The position numbers and the translations under genes are program-made. 6,692 nt of DNA from Legionellales bacterium (GTDB lineage: Bacteria; Pseudomonadota; Gammaproteobacteria; Berkiellales; Berkiellaceae): contig JAHFQF010000129.1 of NCBI GenBank assembly GCA_023266435.1, positions 1-6,692 of the forward strand, given 5' to 3'. The stretch's first letter is position 1, and every line of letters begins with the position of its first letter. Shown piece by piece: positions 1-4,784 of the stretch. Below the pieces are notes generated by a model, which was not told the origin of the DNA, ran no database searches, and saw nothing but the letters and a program-made list of their open reading frames with translations.

Positions 1-70
1 CTAATGCTTGCTCTTTGAACTGGGCACTATATTTTTTCCTGATTTTGTCAGTCATGTTACACCTCTCTTC

Positions 71-86
71 GCTAGATTATACTAGC
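71..86 (+). promoter_or_regulatory. possible promoter -10 box inside a small inverted repeat
   Basis: TATACT at 78-83 differs from the sigma70 -10 consensus by one base and lies about 50 bp upstream of the ATG at 135. It overlaps a perfect 5-bp inverted repeat, GCTAG (71-75) and CTAGC (82-86), which could be an operator or chance. No convincing -35 box sits 16-18 bp upstream: TTGTCA at 45-50 matches well but is 27 bp away. A second short repeat, CCGG-AATA-CCGG, lies at 99-110. Apart from these sites I see nothing assured in 1-134. The call rests only on the -10 match and its position. Confidence 0.25.
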
Positions 87-134
87 TTAGTAGGGTGTCC
101 GGAATACCGGGGCAAGATCAGACGTCTGGGGGCG

Positions 135-1067
135 ATGAAAAAAAGAGCAAATGAAAATGAAAATATAAAGCCAGAGTTTAAAGTCACAAAGATGCGTCGA
201 ATGAAATCCACTTCATCTATAGGATCGTCACCTTTATCATCCTCACCTTCCTTTTCATCTCAAGGATCGTCACCTTTATCATCCTCACCTTCCTTTTCAT
301 CTCTAACTTCATCATCTAGCACTAGTCCTAGTGTTGAAAGTGTTATAGAAATCAAAATAGCTGAAAACCGTGTTATTGAATTAACGCCTAAAATAATAGA
401 ATCCCTTTTTAAGGGATTAGATACCAAGGAGAAAATTCAAGAAAAAGTGAATCAACTTTCAGGTTTAATTACAGCAGATCTCAATAGTGCATCAGATAAA
501 AAAGCGAGAATGAAGAGCTATACTGCACTGTATGGTGAATTACAAAATGCTCATCCCCCCGTAGATAAAGCAATTTTAACAGCATTTGCTAAAGCAATTG
601 CTGCTTATGACCAACCAGAGAAGTTTAATCGCGCAAGACTTTTAATGCTTTCTGGCGGGCAAGCTATAGAAGCACAAGTTAAACAAGACTTAGAGGTTGT
701 GAAAGTAGACACGCTACTTAAGAGACAAGATTTCCTAAATGAAGCAAAAGAATTAAATAGCGTATTAAATAACGTATTAAATACTTATAATAAAGATAGA
801 GAACTTGAATCTCGACCATTAGACAAAGTAGCATCTAGAGCCGGCTGGTCTGCTCCCTTGGAAACAAGCACTGACGACGACGCCGTCAGTTTATCAGGGC
901 CAGACTATGCAAGCGCCGATCATCCCTCTGCTGCGGCTTCTCAAACAATGCAATCTCCTAAATCGCTCACTCCTGGCTTCAATAGTCAGAAAGAAACAAA
1001 GTCAGAACAGCCCCGCCAAGATCAATCCGCAGTAGCTGGCAGATGCCCTACACCTAAAAATCCATAA
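135..1067 (+). CDS. unknown Ser-rich protein, possible secreted or effector protein
   Basis: I do not recognise this protein. From the ATG at 135 it has about 310 residues. The first 25 are basic and hydrophilic (MKKRANENEN, then KMRRMK). Residues about 24-62 are a Ser/Pro/Phe-rich low-complexity stretch containing two nearly identical 14-residue repeats (GSSPLSSSPSFSSQ/L). Residues about 65-230 look soluble and alpha-helical, with many charged residues, and have no membrane segment or catalytic motif I can name. The last 75 or so residues are polar, rich in Ser, Ala, Gln and Pro, and probably disordered. The start is uncertain: the frame is open to the left window edge, with a TTG at 15 and ATGs at 54, 192 and 201. 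I chose 135 because composition switches from GC-rich to AT-rich there and because a -10-like box lies upstream. A G run at 128-132 is too close to be a good ribosome-binding site. Its end is 15 bp from the end of convergent rsmI. A secreted effector is only a guess, made from low complexity, composition and placement. Confidence 0.6.
   Translation: MKKRANENENIKPEFKVTKMRRMKSTSSIGSSPLSSSPSFSSQGSSPLSSSPSFSSLTSSSSTSPSVESVIEIKIAENRVIELTPKIIESLFKGLDTKEKIQEKVNQLSGLITADLNSASDKKARMKSYTALYGELQNAHPPVDKAILTAFAKAIAAYDQPEKFNRARLLMLSGGQAIEAQVKQDLEVVKVDTLLKRQDFLNEAKELNSVLNNVLNTYNKDRELESRPLDKVASRAGWSAPLETSTDDDAVSLSGPDYASADHPSAAASQTMQSPKSLTPGFNSQKETKSEQPRQDQSAVAGRCPTPKNP
221..304 (+). repeat. 42-bp direct tandem repeat, two copies
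   Basis: Copy 1 (221-262) and copy 2 (263-304) each begin AGGATCGTCACC and differ only at the last base (A262, T304), so 41 of 42 positions match. The preceding bases (TTCATCT at 212-218) resemble the end of the unit. The period is 14 codons, so the duplication keeps the reading frame and doubles a Ser/Pro-rich peptide in the unknown protein. The near-identity at DNA level, including third codon positions, points to a recent duplication by slippage or recombination. Confidence 0.95.
870..890 (+). repeat. 7-bp inverted repeat inside the unknown gene
   Basis: ACTGACG (870-876) and CGTCAGT (884-890) form a perfect 7-bp stem around a 7-base loop. It lies in the GC-rich 3' quarter of the unknown gene, just after the composition change near 835. 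No T tract follows, so it is not a typical intrinsic terminator. It could be a chance result of the GAC/GCC codon run or a scar of a join between two sequences. Confidence 0.5.
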
Positions 1068-1082
1068 TATTTTACAGCTAAT

Positions 1083-1925
1083 TTAAGTTTGTTTTTTTAG
1101 TATTAGTGCTTGTTCATAGATCTGATTTTTAGGCAATTGCGTAACAGTCGCTATAATTTGTACCGCTTGTTTCAAAGGCATCACCGCTAATAGCTCCTGT
1201 AACCACGCCTCTGTTTGCGTATCTGCGACATCAACAACTGGCGCTTTCTCTCCTGCTACGACGACTACAAACTCGCCTCTACAAGGAATGGTATTGTCTG
1301 TTATCCATTGCAAAGATTGATCCAACGTCGTCATGACTGTCTGCTCGAATTTTTTGGTTAATTCCCGTGCAATCAAAACCTCACGCTGTCCACCAAAACA
1401 CGTTTTCATGCTCTGTAAACACTCTGCGATACGATGCGGTGCTTCATAAAAAATCAACGGTATACGTTCGGTGCTTAATGTATTTAATATTTTTTCTCGG
1501 CCGCTTGCTTTAGCGGGTAAGAATCCCACAAAGCGAAACCCTTGCTCTAGCGATAAACCACTCACACTGAGGGCCGCAATCAAAGCAGAAGGCCCAGGAA
1601 TGGGAATAACCGGGATCCCCGCTAGTCTTGCTTTATGCACGAGATGATAACCTGGATCTTGAATGGTGGGCGTACCTGCATCAGAAATTAACGCAATGCT
1701 TTGACCCGCTTGTAGTTTTTGAATCAGACCTTCACTGGCTGCTGCTTCATTGTGAGCATGATAGGCAATCAACTTGCTCTCTATCCCGTATTGATCTAAT
1801 AACACTTTACTCGTTCGAGTATCCTCTGCAGCGATCCACTCCACTTGCTTTAATGTCTCTTGTGCACGATGACTCAAATCCTTTAAATTACCAATTGGGG
1901 TGGCCACAATATACAATGTTGACAT
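1083..1925 (-). CDS. rsmI: 16S rRNA 2'-O-ribose cytidine-1402 methyltransferase RsmI
   Basis: RsmI is a cytoplasmic SAM-dependent enzyme that adds the 2'-O-methyl group to C1402 of 16S rRNA in the decoding centre. The 280-residue product is close to the E. coli length (about 286). Family motifs run in order: ATPIGNLKDLS at about 8-18, EDTRTSKVLL at 34-43, SDAGTPTIQDPGY at about 81-93, IPGPSALIAALSVSG at about 108-122, FVGFLPAK at about 132-139, FYEAPHRI at about 159-166 and ARELTKKFE near 186-194. These belong to the tetrapyrrole-methylase fold. The start at 1925 gives the shortest N-terminus that keeps the first strand (LYIVATPIGN). No clear Shine-Dalgarno precedes it. It diverges from lpoA, as yraL does from yraM in E. 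coli, with only 28 bp between the start codons. Its promoter must therefore lie partly within lpoA coding DNA. Confidence 0.97.
   Translation of the reverse strand: MSTLYIVATPIGNLKDLSHRAQETLKQVEWIAAEDTRTSKVLLDQYGIESKLIAYHAHNEAAASEGLIQKLQAGQSIALISDAGTPTIQDPGYHLVHKARLAGIPVIPIPGPSALIAALSVSGLSLEQGFRFVGFLPAKASGREKILNTLSTERIPLIFYEAPHRIAECLQSMKTCFGGQREVLIARELTKKFEQTVMTTLDQSLQWITDNTIPCRGEFVVVVAGEKAPVVDVADTQTEAWLQELLAVMPLKQAVQIIATVTQLPKNQIYEQALILKKQT
1888..1917 (+). promoter_or_regulatory. candidate lpoA operon promoter within the start of rsmI
   Basis: TTACCA (1888-1893; 4 of 6 matches to the -35 consensus) and TACAAT (1912-1917; 5 of 6 to the -10) are 18 bp apart. They would start a transcript near 1924, about 30 bases before the lpoA ATG at 1954. 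This fits the lack of room in the 28-bp gap between rsmI and lpoA. The lpoA ribosome-binding site would be AAGG at 1943-1946, 7 bases before the ATG. The call is based on consensus matching alone. Confidence 0.35.
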
Positions 1926-1953
1926 AATAAATCACTGCTTTTAAGGTTATTGA

Positions 1954-3186
1954 ATGAGTGGTAAAACTTACAAATTAATCGGCATCGGATTGATTGCCTT
2001 ATTTTTATCTCATTGTGCCACGTCAAGCACGGGACGCAAAGAGTTCACACAATCTCTGACCGCTACTCCTCAACAATCCCAATATTTTAAAGAAAACTTA
2101 GCCTCAACCTCTATCAATCAAGTTGCCTTGCTCTTACCTTTAAGCGGCCCCCATCAACAGTTTGCACGCATTATTCAAGAAGGATTTCTGTACGCGTATT
2201 ATCAAGCAAAACGTCAAAATCCTAATTTGTCAGTGCAAGTCTATGACACAGCAGGTGACGTTTCGGTCACAAAACTATATCAACAAGCCATCGAGGAAGG
2301 CGCCCAGTTTATCGTCGGACCACTCTCTAAAAATGACGTAGATCACGTGGCTAATCTTTCAGATTCAAAAATCCGCGTACCCACCTTACTATTAAATCAA
2401 CCCAGCAGTACGCGTGAGCTCTCCACAGGCTTATTTGTCATTAGTTTAACACCAGAATATGAAATGCAATTTATTGCTTCCAACCTCAGTAAGAAAGGCT
2501 TACAAAAGGCGGCCCTGCTTTCCTCACAGGATGCTTTGGGAGAGAGGCTCACAAAAGCGTTCTCAGACGCTTTTTCGCAACTCCAAGGTAATAGTGTGGC
2601 AAAGCTGTCTATTACCCCTAAAGCAGATAAATCTGCCGCCATTCAGCAATTATTGGCACTCGATCTCAGTCAAAAACGATATCAGACCGTACAACAACTG
2701 CTCAAACGTAAAATTGAGTTTCAACCCAGACGACGGCAAGATTTAGATGTCATTGTCTTGATGACCACACCTGAGCAAGGTAGGGAGCTTAAGCCTTTAT
2801 TTGATTTTTACTACGCGGAAGCACTGCCTGTGTATGCCAGCTCTCTCATCTATCAAGGAGAAACGGCACCTAAGAAAGACCGAGATTTAAGTGGGATTAC
2901 TTTTTGTGATATGCCGTTTTTGCTGAGTTCAAATCCAGAATGGCAACGTGCTCGAGCTACCTTCTATCAAACCGCCTTACAAGCCGACAAACCCTACCCT
3001 AGACTCTATGCGCTAGGCATGGATGCGTTTACTTTAAGTCAACAACTTAACGCTGTGTTTATGGCGCAAAAGACAGGCTGGCCTGCTGCCACAGGGGCTT
3101 TGTTTTTAGACAGCAACAATACCATTTACAGAAGATTAAGTTGGGCAACCATAAAAGAGGGAAATGCTGTCCTCGTACAGCAATAA
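1954..3186 (+). CDS. lpoA: LpoA/LppC-family lipoprotein, short form (penicillin-binding protein activator)
   Basis: LpoA is an outer-membrane lipoprotein that reaches through the periplasm to stimulate the peptidoglycan synthase PBP1A. The 410-residue product has a basic n-region (K4, K7), a hydrophobic segment at about 8-18 and a candidate lipid-modified Cys21. The sequence before that Cys, LSHC, has His at -1 where Gly, Ala or Ser is usual. From residue 54 the protein matches the C-terminal periplasmic-binding-protein-like domain of LpoA: INQVALLLPLSGP at 54-66, VQVYDTAG at about 94-101, AQFIVGPLSKNDV at 117-129, LLLNQP at about 145-150, and near the end ALGMDAFTLSQQLN, TGALFLD and RRLSWA. 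The N-terminal TPR-like domain of the roughly 680-residue E. coli protein is absent; only about 30 residues separate Cys21 from the binding-protein fold. It is the first gene of a tight rightward run; AAGG at 1943-1946 is a reasonable ribosome-binding site. Confidence 0.92.
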   Translation: MSGKTYKLIGIGLIALFLSHCATSSTGRKEFTQSLTATPQQSQYFKENLASTSINQVALLLPLSGPHQQFARIIQEGFLYAYYQAKRQNPNLSVQVYDTAGDVSVTKLYQQAIEEGAQFIVGPLSKNDVDHVANLSDSKIRVPTLLLNQPSSTRELSTGLFVISLTPEYEMQFIASNLSKKGLQKAALLSSQDALGERLTKAFSDAFSQLQGNSVAKLSITPKADKSAAIQQLLALDLSQKRYQTVQQLLKRKIEFQPRRRQDLDVIVLMTTPEQGRELKPLFDFYYAEALPVYASSLIYQGETAPKKDRDLSGITFCDMPFLLSSNPEWQRARATFYQTALQADKPYPRLYALGMDAFTLSQQLNAVFMAQKTGWPAATGALFLDSNNTIYRRLSWATIKEGNAVLVQQ

Positions 3187-3191
3187 CCCCT

Positions 3192-3584
3192 ATGCCTATG
3201 CCAGGAGACTTAAACTCAAGCCACAAAGGACGTTATATTGAGGAACAAGTTTCCCTTTATTTGCAACGTCAAGGCTTGCGATTCATTGAAAAAAATTTCG
3301 CTTGTAAACAAGGGGAAATTGATCTCATTTTTCAAACCGCGGATATTTTGGTTTTTGTAGAGGTTCGTTATCGTGCTAAAACCAACTTTTGTCATCCCAT
3401 AGAAACTATTCGATATTCTAAACAAAAAAAAGTCATTTCTGCCGCAAAAGTCTTTGTACATTGGCGGAAATGGGCACAGCCTCTCACACTACGGTTTGAT
3501 GTAGTGAGTGTCACAGGCCCCACTGATTGCTTACAATTTGAGTGGATTCCCGATGCATTTCAAGTACAATATCCTTTCTATTAA
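3192..3584 (+). CDS. yraN: YraN (UPF0102) nuclease-fold protein
   Basis: This 130-residue protein belongs to the UPF0102/YraN family, which has the Holliday-junction-resolvase-like PD-(D/E)XK nuclease fold and no settled function. Visible landmarks, numbered from the chosen start, are Glu17/Glu18 in the first helix, QGEIDLIF at 40-47 (Asp44) and VFVEVRYR at 54-61 (Glu57, with Arg59 where many nucleases have Lys). The C-terminal FDVVSVTG and FEWIPDAF match the E. coli ending FDVVAFTG...WIKDAF. The ATG at 3192 is 5 bp after the lpoA stop and gives the E. coli length (about 131); the ATG at 3198 is also possible. A TTG at 3141 would add 17 residues inside lpoA and is unlikely. No Shine-Dalgarno precedes the start, so translation probably depends on ribosomes finishing lpoA. 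Gene order matches E. coli yraM-yraN. Confidence 0.93.
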   Translation: MPMPGDLNSSHKGRYIEEQVSLYLQRQGLRFIEKNFACKQGEIDLIFQTADILVFVEVRYRAKTNFCHPIETIRYSKQKKVISAAKVFVHWRKWAQPLTLRFDVVSVTGPTDCLQFEWIPDAFQVQYPFY

Positions 3585-3607
3585 TCGCGCGACTGAGTAC
3601 CTTTAAG

Positions 3608-4240
3608 ATGGAAAATTTAATTAAGCAAAGCATCCAAAGCAGCATTAAAGCGTTGGAAAGCTTACTAGAAAATCATACTGGGAACATTTTAGCCGCCGCA
3701 GAACACATGATCAATTGTCTGCAACAAGGGGGGAAAATCCTCTGTTGTGGCAATGGGGGATCCGCAGCGGACTCTGCGCATCTGGCTGCAGAATTACTGA
3801 ATCGCTTTGAAATGGATCGACAACCTTTACCTGCTATCGCTTTGAATAACGACTCAGCGACTTTGACCGCGATTGGGAATGATTATTCTTACCAACAGGT
3901 CTTTTCAAAGCAAGTCTTAGCACTTGGACAACCCTCTGATGTTTTAATTGCCATCTCAACCAGTGGAAACTCTGCGAACATTTTACAAGCCGTACGAGCT
4001 GCCAAGCAAAAACAATTAACTGTCATTGCTTTAACAGGTCACACTGGAGGAGAGCTACTTTCTTTTTTACGGAGTAATGATTTAGCAATTTGTGTTCCTA
4101 GTACTCACACACCACGTATACAAGAAGCACATGGCGTCATTATTCATTGTTTATGTCAAGTCATTGATCAATATTTTGCTGGAAATTCACTGTATGAAAA
4201 AAACCACACTACCGCTGATTCTACTGTTGCTTGCAAGTAA
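3608..4240 (+). CDS. gmhA: SIS-domain phosphoheptose isomerase (GmhA-like) in the diaA position
   Basis: A 210-residue SIS-domain protein. GmhA converts sedoheptulose 7-phosphate to heptose 7-phosphate for LPS; its paralogue DiaA binds DnaA and promotes replication initiation. Seen here: CGNGGSAADSAHLAAEL at 47-63, AIALNNDSATLTAIGND at 76-92, the sugar-phosphate loop STSGNS at 117-122, ALTGHTGGEL at 141-150 and RIQEAHGVIIHCL at 170-182. His58, Glu62, Gln172 and His180 line up with the four zinc ligands of E. coli GmhA (His61, Glu65, Gln172, His180). From memory, E. coli DiaA lacks the Glu and the last His. An active isomerase is therefore likely, although gene order (after yraN, before dolP) is that of diaA. 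I favour GmhA chemistry and leave a DnaA-binding role open. The start at 3608 is 23 bp after yraN and fits the family N-terminus. The last 15 or so residues (about 196-210) extend past the family's usual end and lie within the dolP overlap. Confidence 0.9.
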   Translation: MENLIKQSIQSSIKALESLLENHTGNILAAAEHMINCLQQGGKILCCGNGGSAADSAHLAAELLNRFEMDRQPLPAIALNNDSATLTAIGNDYSYQQVFSKQVLALGQPSDVLIAISTSGNSANILQAVRAAKQKQLTVIALTGHTGGELLSFLRSNDLAICVPSTHTPRIQEAHGVIIHCLCQVIDQYFAGNSLYEKNHTTADSTVACK

Positions 4241-4784
4241 TCTTTCTTTAAGTGGCTGCTTTACTGCAGTTGCTGCCGGTACCGCAACCACTGTTGCGGT
4301 CAGTCATGATCGACGCAGTGCAGGCACTGTGGTGGATGATCGCATGCTGGAGCTCAAAGCGCTCTCAAAAGTTAATGAAATGTTAAAAAATGATCCAGAC
4401 AGTCACTTAAGCGCGGTTGCTTATAATGGCAATATTCTACTCGTTGGCCAAGCAAGTAATGACTCGCTGAAACATGACGTAGAATCCAAAATTCGTGACA
4501 TTCCGAGTGTCGGTAGAATTTATAACGAAATCACAATAGACGAAGTAATTTCTCCTTTAGTCCGCTCTAAAGATACTTGGATTACCACCAAGGTAAAAGG
4601 CAACATGGTGCTAGAGCGGTATTTTGATTCTACGCGCGTGAAAGTCGTGACCGAAGATGGCATTGTCTATCTGATGGGACTCGTCACTCAAAAAGAGGAA
4701 GATCTTGCTGTGGACTTAGCGCGGCATGTAGATGGTGTGAAAAAAGTCATTACGCTCTTTGAATATACTGCGGATAGTGAGTGA
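4194..4784 (+). CDS. dolP: DolP (YraP) dual-BON-domain outer-membrane lipoprotein
   Basis: DolP is an outer-membrane lipoprotein of the periplasmic face that binds anionic phospholipid and supports envelope integrity and BAM function. The 196-residue product (E. coli 191) starts with a standard lipoprotein signal: KK at 2-3, a Leu-rich core at 6-13 and the lipobox LSGC ending at Cys22. A short Ala/Thr-rich stretch follows, then DRRSAGTVVDD at 39-49, resembling E. coli DPRSVGTQVDD. BON1 covers about 46-115 (LLVGQAS at 82-88, VGRIYNEITI at 106-115). BON2 covers about 126-193 (DTWITTKVKGNM at 127-138, VYLMGLVTQKE at 158-168, VKKVITLFEY at 182-191). Trp129 corresponds to the tryptophan reported to be important for lipid binding in E. 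coli. The gene starts inside the preceding isomerase gene with a 47-bp out-of-frame overlap. GGAA at 4181-4184 is a modest ribosome-binding site. The signal peptide fixes the start. Confidence 0.96.
   Translation: MKKTTLPLILLLLASNLSLSGCFTAVAAGTATTVAVSHDRRSAGTVVDDRMLELKALSKVNEMLKNDPDSHLSAVAYNGNILLVGQASNDSLKHDVESKIRDIPSVGRIYNEITIDEVISPLVRSKDTWITTKVKGNMVLERYFDSTRVKVVTEDGIVYLMGLVTQKEEDLAVDLARHVDGVKKVITLFEYTADSE

Noticed and set aside
99..110. CCGG-AATA-CCGG palindrome as an attenuator or operator
   Set aside because: A 4-bp stem is too short to separate from chance, and no regulator gene is nearby.
221..304. Tandem repeats as a CRISPR-like or regulatory array
   Set aside because: There are only two directly abutting copies with no spacer, within an open frame and at a multiple of three bases; this is a coding repeat.
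1086..1100. T run (1093-1099) after the unknown gene as a rho-independent terminator
   Set aside because: I find no stable GC-rich hairpin just before it, and it encodes the Lys-rich end of RsmI.
1628..1927. Open plus-strand frame of 99 codons antisense to rsmI
   Set aside because: It lies wholly opposite well-conserved RsmI codons and gives no recognisable protein.
1919..1947. Perfect TTGACA (1919-1924) as the lpoA -35 box
   Set aside because: The only sequence at proper spacing, TAAGGT (1942-1947), is a poor -10 and would give an almost leaderless transcript that loses the ribosome-binding site.
2397..2746. Open frames on both strands within lpoA (2397-2642 minus, 2459-2746 plus)
   Set aside because: The lpoA frame here is clearly family-like; the others lack motifs and start signals and are shadows.
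3216..3461. Minus-strand open frame opposite yraN
   Set aside because: It covers the conserved GEID and EVR motif region of yraN on the other strand and has no family resemblance.
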